Notes: a model not told the origin generated them from the sequence alone. A stretch of DNA of 53,331 nt from Saprospiraceae bacterium (GCA_016722295.1 JADKGL010000034.1:1-53331); one strand, 5' to 3'. Positions 17,004 to 27,065 are shown, counted from the first letter of the stretch. A program made the numbers and translations.

Positions 17004-18368
17004 ATGTACAAAGTAAAATTTACAATTTATTTCAGTTTACTTTTTGCCTTTATTTTTATCCTTGCTTGCAATAAACCAGAAGAGGTAAAGTTAGATTTCC
17101 TAAATACAGATTGGATATATGCGAAAGGAATTGATACGTTTACTTTAGCAATTAAGTCCTATAAAAAGGATTCCATTGAAACGCTCAATGAAACCTTTCA
17201 AAATAGTTCTATCGTCGTGGGTATCCTCGACGATCCGATGTTTGGATACGCAAAGTCATCCCTGAATACACAGTTGCGTTTTACTCCAGAAAAGGACAAT
17301 TTATTTCTTTCTAGAGTAGATTCGATTGTATTGAGCATGCGATATGACACAAGTACTTTTTATGGAAATACTGATGAACCAATGAGTATTGAAGTATATC
17401 AAATGAAAAATCCTATTTATAGAACTCAAACATATTACAATAATTCTACGATTATATTAGGAGAGAAATTGGGTGAAAAAATGAATTTCACTCCAAATAA
17501 AAAAGATTCAGTCAAAATAAATACTGTCGATTCATTTACTTATCTTTATCCTCAACTAAGAGTGAATTTAGATAAAACCAAATTTATCGATTTATTAAAT
17601 CAATTGGCAGATACAGCCCTACAAGATGTAGATACATTTGTACAGATTTTTGCAGGTATTTCAATAGTCCCAGTGCAAAATAGATGCAAAGGTATGATTG
17701 GATTATTGCCAGAACACCAAGATAGTAAGATTACAATTTATTATAAGCCAACTGATACAACCCACGCTCAGTTTACATTCAATATGGGTAGTGCCAGTAC
17801 TAAATTTGCAAGCTTCGAAACTGATCCTAAAAATACATTGGCGAGTCAATATATTTCAGGATTATTGAATACAGACAGCTTGTTTATGGTACAATGTTTT
17901 AATGGCCCTGAAGCTGAAATTGTGATTCCTTATAGCGACTCTTGGACAGGAAAATTTTTAAATTATGCCGTACTCGATTTTACTGTAGCAGAATTGTCGG
18001 GAGATAATTTATTGCAGTATAAACCAATACGATTAGCCACATTGCATGATTTAACCATAGGTCATGAAGGTGAAGTACGCGATGTTTTCAGAGCAAAAAA
18101 TGAAAGTAAGTATATTCCAAATGGCTTGTTTATAGATTACAGGAATTACTTTGGAGGCATTCTCACTGACGTGACTGAAAATGGTCAAAAACTAAGGCAT
18201 TGCAAGATGAATATTACGGAACATTTTAGAGTTGCACAACGACAGAAAAAGGATATTCGGATTAGGCTTTCATCTTATTTTAAGACTGAGAGTGCAGAAC
18301 GGACGATATTTTATGGTCCAAAACATCCTCAGTATCCTGCAAAATTGCGATTAACTTTCTCGGAATAA
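17004..18368 (+). CDS. DUF4270 family lipoprotein
   Basis: The 454-residue protein begins with a lipoprotein signal peptide whose lipobox FILACNK puts the lipidated Cys near residue 22. The body carries features of DUF4270: SSIVVGILDDPMFGYAKSSLNTQL (about 69-92), repeated beta-rich stretches, and a C-terminus with RIRLSSYF and FYGPKHPQYPAKLRLTFSE. It should be anchored in the outer membrane or periplasm. The family is restricted to Bacteroidetes and has no known biochemical activity. It sits between the solitary GT5-like gene and glmS, an arrangement frequently seen in the phylum, hinting at a part in cell-envelope carbohydrate metabolism (inference). Confidence 0.9.
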   Translation: MYKVKFTIYFSLLFAFIFILACNKPEEVKLDFLNTDWIYAKGIDTFTLAIKSYKKDSIETLNETFQNSSIVVGILDDPMFGYAKSSLNTQLRFTPEKDNLFLSRVDSIVLSMRYDTSTFYGNTDEPMSIEVYQMKNPIYRTQTYYNNSTIILGEKLGEKMNFTPNKKDSVKINTVDSFTYLYPQLRVNLDKTKFIDLLNQLADTALQDVDTFVQIFAGISIVPVQNRCKGMIGLLPEHQDSKITIYYKPTDTTHAQFTFNMGSASTKFASFETDPKNTLASQYISGLLNTDSLFMVQCFNGPEAEIVIPYSDSWTGKFLNYAVLDFTVAELSGDNLLQYKPIRLATLHDLTIGHEGEVRDVFRAKNESKYIPNGLFIDYRNYFGGILTDVTENGQKLRHCKMNITEHFRVAQRQKKDIRIRLSSYFKTESAERTIFYGPKHPQYPAKLRLTFSE

Positions 18369-18381
18369 AATGTAAACACAT

Positions 18382-18389
18382 TATATTTG
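18382..18389 (+). promoter_or_regulatory. Possible glmS -7 box
   Basis: TATATTTG ends 8 nt before the glmS ATG, so transcripts from it would be almost leaderless. There is no TTTG at the proper upstream distance, and the match may be chance in AT-rich DNA. Confidence 0.3.
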
Positions 18390-18397
18390 CATTTAAT

Positions 18398-20236
18398 ATG
18401 TGTGGAATAATTGCTTATATCGGTTCAAAACCAGCTTATCCAATCCTAATTGAAGGATTGAGGAGACTTGAGTATAGAGGATATGATAGTGCTGGAATAG
18501 CATTATTAGACAATGAAATCAATATCTACAAGAAGAAAGGCAAGGTTCAAGAATTGGCCGATTTTACTGAAAAAGTCGACCATTCACCAACTATAGGAAT
18601 GGGTCATACCCGATGGGCAACTCATGGGAAGCCCGATGATGTAAACGCGCATCCGCACCCCTCAGGAAATCATGATCTCGCCATCATACATAATGGGATC
18701 ATTGAGAATTATTCAAGCCTCAAGGAAGCCTTAAAAAAATTAGGGCATACATTTACAAGTGAAACAGATACAGAGGTACTTGTTCATTTGATCGAGGAAA
18801 TGCAAAAAAGAGAACATTTGTCACTCGAATCAGCAGTTCGTCAAGCTTTGAAGAAAGTAGTCGGAGCTTATGCGATTGTGGTGATGGATAGAAAAGATCC
18901 CAATAAAATAATCGGTGCGAGAAAATCTAGCCCATTAGTAATAGGTGTAGGCGATGATGAATATTTTATTGCATCTGATGCTTCACCAATTATACAGTAT
19001 ACGAATAAAGTGGTTTATCTCAATGATGAAGAAATCGCCATTATTGATCGCAAGAATGGTTTGGAAGTAACTACATTTCACAATGAAGTTCAAGAACCAG
19101 TCATTCATGAGATTGACATGGATATTGAGCAAATTGAAAAAAGTGGATTTGACCATTTTATGCTGAAGGAAATCTTCCAACAGCCCGAAACTATTGCAGA
19201 TTGTATGCGGGGGAGATTGAATGCTGTGGATGGATGGGTGAAGCTTGGCGGCATGCAAGAATATATCAATCGCATTGCAAGTACAAAAAGAATTATTATC
19301 GCTGCATGTGGCACCAGTTGGCATTCTGCATTGATTGGAGAATATTTGATTGAAGAATTGGCAAGGATTCCAGTAGAAGTAGAATATGCTTCAGAGTTTC
19401 GATATCGCAATCCAATTTTGGATTCGCATGATGTTGTGATCGTTATTTCACAGTCAGGAGAGACGGCAGATACTTTGGCAGCAGCAGAATTGGCCAAATC
19501 TCATGGCGCATTAGTTTATGGAATCGTAAATGTAGTAGGATCATCTATAGCACGGTTAACTCATGCAGGTTCATATATACATTGTGGGCCAGAAATAGGG
19601 GTAGCCTCAACCAAAGCCTTCACAGGCCAAGTCACATTGCTTACTCTGATGGCCATTGTACTTGGTGAAAGAAATGGATCATTGACTACTTCATATTATC
19701 ACGAATTAATTGCTGAATTAGCAGTCATTCCAAATAAAGTTGCAAAGGTTTTTGAATCCAATGAAAAAATAAAATACTTAGCTTCTGAGATACAGCAGAG
19801 ACAAAATGCCTTATACCTTGGGAGAGGATATAATTTTCCAGTGGCACTAGAAGGAGCGTTAAAATTGAAAGAAATATCATACATTCATGCTGAAGGGTAT
19901 CCAGCAGCAGAGATGAAGCATGGGCCAATAGCCTTGATCGACGAAAGTATGCCGGTCATCGTAATTGCAACCAATAAAAGTGCTTATGAAAAAATAGTCT
20001 CAAATATTCAAGAAGTAAAGGCAAGAAAAGGTGTAGTCATCGCCATAATTACACCCGAAGATCATGAAATTAGAAATATGGCGGATTATTATATTGAAGT
20101 GCAATCGACGTTGGAACCTTTGACTCCATTGTTGTCTGTCATTCCACTTCAACTTTTATCATATCATATTGCAGTGAGTCGTGGATGCGATGTAGACCAA
20201 CCACGAAATCTCGCAAAATCAGTAACCGTAGAATAA
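18398..20236 (+). CDS. glmS: Glutamine-fructose-6-phosphate aminotransferase (isomerizing)
   Basis: GlmS makes glucosamine-6-phosphate from fructose-6-phosphate and glutamine, the first step toward UDP-GlcNAc for peptidoglycan and LPS. Cys2 after the initiator Met (MCGIIAYIG) is the N-terminal nucleophile of the glutaminase domain. GHTRWATHG and HPHPSGNHDLAIIHNGIIEN follow. Two SIS domains bind the sugar phosphate (CGTSWHSAL, ISQSGETADTLAA, GVASTKAFTGQ), and the end, DQPRNLAKSVTVE, is the conserved C-terminus. At 612 residues it is full length. DUF4290 follows after 7 bp, so they are probably co-transcribed. Confidence 0.98.
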   Translation: MCGIIAYIGSKPAYPILIEGLRRLEYRGYDSAGIALLDNEINIYKKKGKVQELADFTEKVDHSPTIGMGHTRWATHGKPDDVNAHPHPSGNHDLAIIHNGIIENYSSLKEALKKLGHTFTSETDTEVLVHLIEEMQKREHLSLESAVRQALKKVVGAYAIVVMDRKDPNKIIGARKSSPLVIGVGDDEYFIASDASPIIQYTNKVVYLNDEEIAIIDRKNGLEVTTFHNEVQEPVIHEIDMDIEQIEKSGFDHFMLKEIFQQPETIADCMRGRLNAVDGWVKLGGMQEYINRIASTKRIIIAACGTSWHSALIGEYLIEELARIPVEVEYASEFRYRNPILDSHDVVIVISQSGETADTLAAAELAKSHGALVYGIVNVVGSSIARLTHAGSYIHCGPEIGVASTKAFTGQVTLLTLMAIVLGERNGSLTTSYYHELIAELAVIPNKVAKVFESNEKIKYLASEIQQRQNALYLGRGYNFPVALEGALKLKEISYIHAEGYPAAEMKHGPIALIDESMPVIVIATNKSAYEKIVSNIQEVKARKGVVIAIITPEDHEIRNMADYYIEVQSTLEPLTPLLSVIPLQLLSYHIAVSRGCDVDQPRNLAKSVTVE

Positions 20237-20243
20237 TAAGAAA

Positions 20244-20918
20244 ATGGAAAGTTTAAAATTTGAATATAGGAATACAGTCGAAGAACTCATTATGCCAGAA
20301 TATGGTAGAAATGTGCAAGACCTAGTCAGACACTGTAAAGACATTGAAGATCCAAAATATCGTCAATCTTTTGCCGAATCAATAGTTGATTTGATGCAAA
20401 TCATGACACCATACAATAAAAATCTTGATGAACATCGGAAAAAACTGTGGCATCATTTTTTTCGTATTGCAAAATATGATATTGAAGTTATTCCTCCAGC
20501 AGGTGTAAATCCTAGTAAAGAAGACGATATGTTGAGACCTGCAAGAGTGATCTATCCACCGAACAATGAGAAGTTTCGTCACTATGGCAATTATGTGAAT
20601 TCCCTGATCGCGAAAGCTTGTGAATTGGATGATGAGGTCAAGCAAATGGAATTTGCGGTGCTAATAGGATCTTTTATGAAAATGGCATTCCGCACATGGA
20701 ATAGAGATCACCATATCACTGATGAAATCATCAAAAAAGATCTCAGGACAATGTCAAAAGGTAAATTGAATTTGCCAGATGATTTAATATTGGATACGAA
20801 TAACTCTACATCTCATAGATCTCACAAGAAGCCTATGACTCTAATGAAAAATAAAAAGAATCAAAATTTCAAAAAGAAAAAACCGATGAATTCAAATGCT
20901 CCAAAGCGTCGGTATTGA
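20244..20918 (+). CDS. DUF4290 family protein
   Basis: The 224-residue protein starts 7 bp after glmS. It shows the Bacteroidetes-specific DUF4290 signatures LIMPEYGRNVQDLVRHC (about 16-32), RQSFAESIVDLMQIMTPYN and KLWHHFFRIAKYDIEVIPP, with VKQMEFAVLIGSFMKMAFRTWN later. No signal peptide or membrane helix is seen, so it is probably cytoplasmic. The last about 35 residues are a Lys/Asn/Arg-rich tail, possibly RNA- or polyanion-binding. In many Bacteroidetes this family lies next to murA or other envelope-precursor genes; with glmS here it fits the UDP-GlcNAc branch, but the function is not known. Confidence 0.9.
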   Translation: MESLKFEYRNTVEELIMPEYGRNVQDLVRHCKDIEDPKYRQSFAESIVDLMQIMTPYNKNLDEHRKKLWHHFFRIAKYDIEVIPPAGVNPSKEDDMLRPARVIYPPNNEKFRHYGNYVNSLIAKACELDDEVKQMEFAVLIGSFMKMAFRTWNRDHHITDEIIKKDLRTMSKGKLNLPDDLILDTNNSTSHRSHKKPMTLMKNKKNQNFKKKKPMNSNAPKRRY

Positions 20919-21065
20919 GTTTCAAAATCTAGACACATTCTATCCTTATGAAACAAGTCAGAACTTGGCTTCTATAATAAAAGCGTAATCACAAATTGGG
21001 AATATAGAGACTGTTGGCAGAGGGAGTCAAAATTGTTTAATTAATCACTGAAATAATAATTTTTT

Positions 21066-21093
21066 TTGTTTTGGTTAATTTTTTTTATATTTG
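21066..21093 (+). promoter_or_regulatory. Promoter of the large secreted propeller gene
   Basis: TTG (21066-21068), a 17-nt spacer and TATATTTG (21086-21093) fit the Bacteroidetes consensus. It is 26 nt upstream of the ATG at 21120. Confidence 0.6.
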
Positions 21094-21119
21094 TATCATT
21101 GATTTTATAAAAAAAACTA

Positions 21120-24100
21120 ATGAAAACGTTACACCTACCAGCATTATACCTTTTATTTGCTTTGCTTTTTCATCAAAGTTCAATAGCCCAGCGGTCAAAT
21201 TGGACTAATATCACCACTCCTTATTATTTGTATGCCTTTGCTGAATCAAAGCAATCTTATTGGTTTGCACACTCAGGTGGTTTATTTGAGGTGGATAAAA
21301 CCACATTTCAGACTAAGCCACATCTTCCGTATAATTCAAATATTAAAGGATGTAAAACGACTGGCGTAGTAGTAAATGACCAGGATGAAGTTTTTATCTC
21401 AACGGAATATGGTGGCATTTATAAGTATAATGGAAGTGATTGGACGCAGGTTCAATCGCAGCAAATAAAAGATTACCATAAATTTCCTACATCATCTTTA
21501 AAAATAGATCGCAATAATAATTTATGGTTTATCGGAAATGAATTTAAAAACCAATGGAATTATGCTATTTTTCAAATTAAAGCTGGAAAAGATCAAATTG
21601 TCCAACATAAATTCACAATTGATGGATTGAGTTGCATTGAAGTCGATCGCAATGCACAAGTCTGGGCTGCCAATCGTCAATCAATATACAGATTTGGAGA
21701 GGATAAGGTAGAAGAAGCTTTGGATATTTCAAAAATTAAAGTAGAGGAATCAGAAGGAGTTCGAGGATTATATTTCGATTCTAAAAATATACTTTACATA
21801 AATACTATTTATAGCACAAAAGATCACTTTACAGGTTTTCGAATAATTAAATATTCAAATGGCGAATTTTCAGAACTCTGGAACAGCAGATCATTGGAAT
21901 CTGGATTTAAATATTCGTCTATTTATATGCATAATGATTCATTCTACTTACATACATATAAGGGTATGACAAGTTACCTATCGATTATTTCTGAAGGCAA
22001 GATTTCCAAAATTCCTCGAGAAAATATTGGTTTGTCTCAAAGTCAATATTTGTTTACTATAATTGGAGTTGATATGCAAAAGAATTTTGTTTATCAGACA
22101 TACGACACTCTTAAAAAAAGAAATGAAATATATATTGAAAAGATGAATAGAACTGTAAGTTTGTTGCAACAAGCCTATCCTTTTTATTCAAATGGAAGTG
22201 AAAGTATTGAAAAGGATATTAACTCTATGTGGGTGGTCAATGGCAGTAAAGCGTTTCAAAATGTAAATAATGAATGGATTTTACGCGATAATGATTATTT
22301 TAACTTACCGTGGTATTACGATTGTGAAGAAGTTAAGATAGACCCCACTGGAAACAAACAGTACTTTGTGTTTAAGGATATTTCTTGGTCATATTGGATT
22401 AAAATTATTGGCAATGATTTTGTTAAGTCAATAAATGAAAAAGATTTAATTTTTGATTTGCAAATAGGCAATGATGATTTATTTATTTATAGAAGCAATC
22501 AAGTTTTACATATCTATAATAAAGATAAACATACCGAAATAAAAAGTTTCAGCAATGATATATATGAGAAAGTTAGTAGAATATTCTTAGATAATGAAAA
22601 TGGAATTTGGATTACGACTTATAGTCCAACAACGAGCGATTACAAGTTGTATTTTTTAAATGGAGAAAAACTGGAACTAAAAACATTTCCATATATAGTA
22701 AATTGTACATTTAAACATGCTGACCAGCAAGGCAATTTGATCGGCCTTGGTTATGGAATTATTTATAAATATTCTATCAAAGATGGTAGCTTAAAATTAT
22801 ATACAGAACTTCAACCCAATATTGGAATTTATGATATCAAGGAAGGAGACGATGGTTATTATTGGTTGGGTACAAGCAATGGTGTTTATCGATGGGATGG
22901 AGAGAAAGAATTTTTGAATTGGAACATAGACAATGCACCATTATTAGATCCTTTGGTCAAAAAAATCACTTTTGATCATTATAATAATTTGTGGCTGATG
23001 CAATCTTATGGAATTACTATTTTTAATCCAAATGGATTGAATAACACAAATAATTATACCCGTTACCAATTCCAAGGACAAATTTATTTTGATCAAAATA
23101 AAAATGGAAAGCGAGAAGTAGATCTTGAACCATTGCTTCCAAATCGTACATTGAATCTTGCTGAATCTAAAAAAAGTTATTTTACAAGAAGTGGATCATA
23201 CAATTTCTTTTGTAACGATATTGATCAAACTATCAGTCCGAAATTAGAGTCAGGTGAAGAAATTACTTCCTTGTCTAAAGAATATGTAATAACAAAAAAT
23301 AATTACAAAGCTACATCTTTTGATTTCGGCATTTGGGCAAAATATCCTGTGCAAAATGTAGAGATTGATGTGTTTTCAAGTAGAACAAGATGCCTAAGTG
23401 AAAAAAAATTCATTATTCAGATTTTAAATAAAAACCCTATTAAGACAATACAAAATGTGGAGTTTATTCTCGATGAAAAATACACGAATATAAGTTCAAA
23501 TAAACCAATCGATCGGCGGGATATGAATTCGCTATATTGGGATAAAATTGAAATAGGGCCATTTGAAAGTGTAAGCATAGAAGTAACTGCGACAGCTCCA
23601 AGTGCTCAAGTTAGTGATAATAATTTATATAACGAAGTAGTCGTAACAGACTATGTTATCTTTGAAAATCAAATTCGTGAATTAGTCAAAGATTCGTTGT
23701 TTTGTTCTCTTGATCCAAATGATAAGATTCAATCTTTTTATGGCGAAGCTAGAGCGTCAGAAAGTCTTAAATCAAATGCGATAAAGTATACGATAAGATT
23801 CCAAAATACGGGAAATGATACAGCTTATACTATTTATATAATGGATACTTTAGATGCAAGTTTGGATATTAATACTTTTGAACTTATCAATTCATCACAC
23901 ACTTGTAATGTGGAGATTATTGACAATAGAATAGTAAAATTTTTGTTTAAGAAAATCTATTTGACATTTCAGAAGCAAAATGATCTCGCAAGTCAAGGAT
24001 TTGTTAGTTATCGGATTAAAGCAAAATCCGATATCGCAAATAGAACAAAAATTCAAAATACTGCATCCATTTATTTCGATTTGAATGAACCCATTCATAC

Positions 24101-24380
24101 GAATACGACAAAGTTTACGGCTGTGGATTATTTTCCGAAAGAGCTGCAACCAAAATTCTATAATTCAATTCTAGTAACTCCAAACCCAAGTAAGGATTTA
24201 ATAAATATTGAATTTGATGAAAATGCAGTTTTCCACATATATAATCAATCAGGCCAGTTTATACTTTCTACAAAAGATAAAACTATAGATATTTCGAATT
24301 TTACAAGTGGAGTATATTCAATTTATTCTTTCACTGCAACAGGACAGAAAGTATCAAAGTTATTTGAGAAAATACGGTAG
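21120..24380 (+). CDS. Large secreted beta-propeller protein with DUF11-like and T9SS type A domains
   Basis: The 1086-residue protein has a signal peptide (about 1-23, ending SSIAQ). Roughly 620 residues of propeller-type repeats follow, with units such as SLKIDRNNNLWFIGN, IFLDNENGIWITTY and GDDGYYWLGTSNGVYRWDG, which resemble the two-component-regulator propellers. Around 660-690 a segment YFDQNKNGKREVDLEPLLPN looks like one SdrD-B/prealbumin-like unit. Residues about 880-1005 form a DUF11/DUF7619-like beta domain (KYTIRFQNTGNDTAYTIYI, TASIYFDLNEPI). The last about 65 residues are a T9SS type A sorting domain (VTPNPSKDLINIEF). It is expected on the cell surface or secreted; a ligand cannot be inferred. 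Confidence 0.87.
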   Translation: MKTLHLPALYLLFALLFHQSSIAQRSNWTNITTPYYLYAFAESKQSYWFAHSGGLFEVDKTTFQTKPHLPYNSNIKGCKTTGVVVNDQDEVFISTEYGGIYKYNGSDWTQVQSQQIKDYHKFPTSSLKIDRNNNLWFIGNEFKNQWNYAIFQIKAGKDQIVQHKFTIDGLSCIEVDRNAQVWAANRQSIYRFGEDKVEEALDISKIKVEESEGVRGLYFDSKNILYINTIYSTKDHFTGFRIIKYSNGEFSELWNSRSLESGFKYSSIYMHNDSFYLHTYKGMTSYLSIISEGKISKIPRENIGLSQSQYLFTIIGVDMQKNFVYQTYDTLKKRNEIYIEKMNRTVSLLQQAYPFYSNGSESIEKDINSMWVVNGSKAFQNVNNEWILRDNDYFNLPWYYDCEEVKIDPTGNKQYFVFKDISWSYWIKIIGNDFVKSINEKDLIFDLQIGNDDLFIYRSNQVLHIYNKDKHTEIKSFSNDIYEKVSRIFLDNENGIWITTYSPTTSDYKLYFLNGEKLELKTFPYIVNCTFKHADQQGNLIGLGYGIIYKYSIKDGSLKLYTELQPNIGIYDIKEGDDGYYWLGTSNGVYRWDGEKEFLNWNIDNAPLLDPLVKKITFDHYNNLWLMQSYGITIFNPNGLNNTNNYTRYQFQGQIYFDQNKNGKREVDLEPLLPNRTLNLAESKKSYFTRSGSYNFFCNDIDQTISPKLESGEEITSLSKEYVITKNNYKATSFDFGIWAKYPVQNVEIDVFSSRTRCLSEKKFIIQILNKNPIKTIQNVEFILDEKYTNISSNKPIDRRDMNSLYWDKIEIGPFESVSIEVTATAPSAQVSDNNLYNEVVVTDYVIFENQIRELVKDSLFCSLDPNDKIQSFYGEARASESLKSNAIKYTIRFQNTGNDTAYTIYIMDTLDASLDINTFELINSSHTCNVEIIDNRIVKFLFKKIYLTFQKQNDLASQGFVSYRIKAKSDIANRTKIQNTASIYFDLNEPIHTNTTKFTAVDYFPKELQPKFYNSILVTPNPSKDLINIEFDENAVFHIYNQSGQFILSTKDKTIDISNFTSGVYSIYSFTATGQKVSKLFEKIR

Positions 24381-24437
24381 AACGGTTTTTATTTTTGAGG
24401 CTTACGTTCACCTAATTTGACTTGATGAATTGCACAT

Positions 24438-25247
24438 TTATAAGGAATTTAAATATAGTTCTGGATGATTTAGAAATGACTTGGTGATCGAAAAGTGTTC
24501 GGTATCTTCAAGTGGTGTTTCTTTCAGAGTCTCATGGGTAATTTCAAAAATTTTTGCATTTGGGATTGACATTAATATGGGCGAATGCGTGGCTATGATA
24601 AATTGCGAGAGATTCGATGTAAGATGTTCACGAATAAAATAGATCAGCGAAAGTTGTTTAAGAGGAGATAATGCAGCTTCGGGCTCATCTAATATAAAGA
24701 TCCCTTTCGATTTGATTTTCTCTTGCATGATTTGAAGAAATGCCTCTCCATGTGAATACGATTGCAATTCTTGACCATAGTTTTTTCTCATATGATATAA
24801 CTGTGAATTGGCATTGTCTTTCATTTCTTTTATGATATGGCTAGGAACCGATCCTTCTAGATCTTCAAGACTTTTGTGAAGTGATGCATCTCTTCGATCA
24901 ACACTGTTGATATAATCTCCAAAATCTTCAGCTCTAAAGAAAAATCCAACTGTTTTCATGATCTTATATTCTATTTCAAGATAAGGTAAAAGAGTTCTAG
25001 CTGCATCGAAGCATGATTTCGCATACGTAGAGCCATCTATGTGTGGTAATTGCATTCTGTATGCTAATGTCTCAATTAGAGTAGATTTACCAGTACCGTT
25101 GTCGCCAACAAAAATGACAATCGGCGACTTGACATTTAGATGTTTCCCAAATTTTACTGCTGGTACATCGAATGGAAATGGAGCTGTTTTAGGACAATCA
25201 AAATGTATAGAAGATAGATAAGACATAATATATGCATTAATATTCAA
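24438..25247 (-). CDS. AAA/ABC-type ATPase, predicted (COG3910-like)
   Basis: This is a soluble 269-residue P-loop ATPase of the ABC/RecF-like class. Walker A is VGDNGTGKSTLIETLA (about 47-62). The signature-like region is QSYSHGEAFLQIM (about 162-174), and Walker B with the following motif reads GIFILDEPEAALSPLKQL (about 184-201). The H-loop is IIATHSPILMS. It has the compact layout of a stand-alone predicted ATPase family in which one short protein holds all motifs, with no transporter or nuclease partner. The flanking genes are unrelated (large secreted protein, tRNA-Val), so its role is open; an overcoming-lysogenization (OLD) nuclease is unlikely because no TOPRIM domain follows. An alternative start lies seven codons in. 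Confidence 0.85.
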   Translation of the reverse strand: MNINAYIMSYLSSIHFDCPKTAPFPFDVPAVKFGKHLNVKSPIVIFVGDNGTGKSTLIETLAYRMQLPHIDGSTYAKSCFDAARTLLPYLEIEYKIMKTVGFFFRAEDFGDYINSVDRRDASLHKSLEDLEGSVPSHIIKEMKDNANSQLYHMRKNYGQELQSYSHGEAFLQIMQEKIKSKGIFILDEPEAALSPLKQLSLIYFIREHLTSNLSQFIIATHSPILMSIPNAKIFEITHETLKETPLEDTEHFSITKSFLNHPELYLNSL

Positions 25248-25407
25248 ATATATACATTCTTAGTGAAGTTTGGAATCAAAATTAATGAAGAAATAAGCGT
25301 GAATTTTAAATAGTTCTACCAAATAAAATATCAACTTGTTTTACCAGTGTTGTGTCTAATGAAATAAAAAAGGGCTTCAATTTCTTGAAACCCTTGATTT
25401 TATTGAG

Positions 25408-25482
25408 TGGGAGATACTGGGTTCGAACCAGTGACCCTCTGCTTGTAAGGCAGATGCTCTGAACCAGCTGAGCTAATCTCCC
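25408..25482 (-). tRNA. tRNA-Val (anticodon UAC)
   Basis: The minus strand folds as a 75-nt cloverleaf. The acceptor is GGGAGAT/ATCTCCC, the D arm GCTC/GAGC, the anticodon stem TCTGC/GCAGA around loop CTTACAA (anticodon TAC), and the T arm ACTGG-TTCGAAC-CCAGT. The discriminator base is A. CCA is not encoded. Confidence 0.97.
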
Positions 25483-25497
25483 GATACATTGGGGCTG

Positions 25498-25528
25498 CAA
25501 ATATAGTCCCAAAAAAGAAATTGGCAAA
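25498..25528 (-). promoter_or_regulatory. tRNA-Val promoter, full Bacteroidetes consensus
   Basis: The minus strand reads TTTG (25528-25525), exactly 19 nt, then TATATTTG (25505-25498). This matches the primary sigma consensus at every key position and predicts a start about 8 nt before the mature tRNA. Confidence 0.8.
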
Positions 25529-25577
25529 TACCTAATTATATTTTTATTTATATAATGTATATGTGAATGATAATCAG

Positions 25578-27065
25578 TTATATATTTTCCCTTTTTAAAG
25601 ATAATTCTTTGATTTCAGCTAAGTCAATCAGTTTGAAACTAAAGCCTAAACTTATTGTAATGAGTGCGGATAAACTTATTTGGATCCAAATCGCTGAATT
25701 TCCACAATAAAACTGTATGATATAATACAAGAACACATTAGTTACAAGAAAGCCGATTCCTGATTTGAAAATGCCTATCAACGCATTCGACTCTAATAGG
25801 TCAATGGAATAATAAAGGATTGCGATCGTGACTGCAAATTGTGTAATTATCATAGACCATGCTGCACCATAAGAAGCCAGTGTTGGAACTAAAAAATAGT
25901 TTAATATTCCATTTAGAATCGTCATAGATAGGTAAATTAAAACAAGTTTCTTCTCTCGATGAATAGCTTGTATAAAAGCGCCAAGGAGAAAACTTAAACT
26001 TCCAGGAATAAAGCCAATCATGATTATTTTTAGATTTTTATCCATGAGCTCTGAATCTTGGTGATATAACAATTGGTTTACCCAGTTTGCATTTAAAAAA
26101 ATAAAAACAGAAATTCCAATGGTTATAAAAAGTAATACTTTGCCCATTGTGACAAAAACTTCTGTGAGCATTTTTTTAGTTTCATAAAATTTTGAAAACA
26201 TCCCCAGAGCTAATGAGCCAAACGCTAATGAAATCATAGTGAACGCTTCATAAAGTCTCATGGAACTTGCATAGAGCCCATTTTCTTCATTCCCATTTTG
26301 CACAAAATTTCCAATCCAAATTACATCTTGTCTTGTATAAGCTATATTGAAAAAATAAATGAGTATAAAAGGAAAACAAGAAGTCAATATTTTTTTTGAA
26401 ACGGACCAATTGAATTGAATCGAAATTGAGGAACTTATTTTTTGAAAATAGATGAACAAAGCTATTGTGAAACATACAATAAGAGATAAGGTCTGCAGAT
26501 TGACAAACCAAGGAATTGTAATCAGATGTTGTAAGCTAGGTGTGTATAAAAAAATGAAACCAATTATAATTAAAAGTAAGCGATCAAGTATAGATAAAAT
26601 ACTGTCTGTTTTATAAAATCCGGCACCTGTTATAAATGATCGAAAGAAGAAAATAAACTGGATTAAAATTTGATTGAAGGCGAGATGCAAAATTAATTTC
26701 CATGAATCTACATAATCGTGATGTAAAAACGTAATAATGCTAATAATTGCTAGATAAACCACAGAGAAAATGAGTTTTACTCCAAAAAGGTTTGAGACAA
26801 GATTAGTATCAGTAGATTTCGTTTGACTGAAATGACGAATCGTGTAATTATATAGACCAAGATCATTTAATGCTTGAAAGAGTAAGGTAAATGTAAGTAA
26901 CTCAATATAAAATCCATATTCTGATTGACCAACGATGAGTTGCAGCTTTCTGTCAATACCAAAAATATAAATTGGTTTTATCAGAAGATTGACAAATATC
27001 AAAAGGGATAAATTGAGTAGAATTGTTTTCTTCATATTTGTATGAAGAGGTGAAATTACATTCAA
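25578..27065 (-). CDS. Polysaccharide/lipid-linked oligosaccharide flippase (MOP superfamily, Wzx-like)
   Basis: This is a 495-residue, highly hydrophobic protein with about 12-14 transmembrane helices spread over its whole length. The loops are short, as in MOP-superfamily exporters. The N-terminus carries NLSLLIFVNLLIKPIYIFGIDRKLQLIVGQSEYGFY, and later come SSMRLYEAFTMISLAFGSLALGMFS and MTILNGILNYFLVPTLASYGAAW. This pattern (start, Y/G pairs near 45, and the long GAAW segment near 400) is typical of polysaccharide biosynthesis flippases. It would move lipid-linked glycans across the inner membrane. No glycosyltransferase genes flank it, so the transported glycan is unknown. Confidence 0.85.
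   Translation of the reverse strand: MNVISPLHTNMKKTILLNLSLLIFVNLLIKPIYIFGIDRKLQLIVGQSEYGFYIELLTFTLLFQALNDLGLYNYTIRHFSQTKSTDTNLVSNLFGVKLIFSVVYLAIISIITFLHHDYVDSWKLILHLAFNQILIQFIFFFRSFITGAGFYKTDSILSILDRLLLIIIGFIFLYTPSLQHLITIPWFVNLQTLSLIVCFTIALFIYFQKISSSISIQFNWSVSKKILTSCFPFILIYFFNIAYTRQDVIWIGNFVQNGNEENGLYASSMRLYEAFTMISLAFGSLALGMFSKFYETKKMLTEVFVTMGKVLLFITIGISVFIFLNANWVNQLLYHQDSELMDKNLKIIMIGFIPGSLSFLLGAFIQAIHREKKLVLIYLSMTILNGILNYFLVPTLASYGAAWSMIITQFAVTIAILYYSIDLLESNALIGIFKSGIGFLVTNVFLYYIIQFYCGNSAIWIQISLSALITISLGFSFKLIDLAEIKELSLKRENI

Noticed and set aside
24438..25247. OLD-family defence nuclease
   Set aside because: The ATPase motifs fit, but there is no TOPRIM nuclease domain and no UvrD-like helicase partner next to it.
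25306..25527. 73-codon minus-strand frame
   Set aside because: It runs through the tRNA-Val gene and its promoter, so it cannot be a real protein gene.
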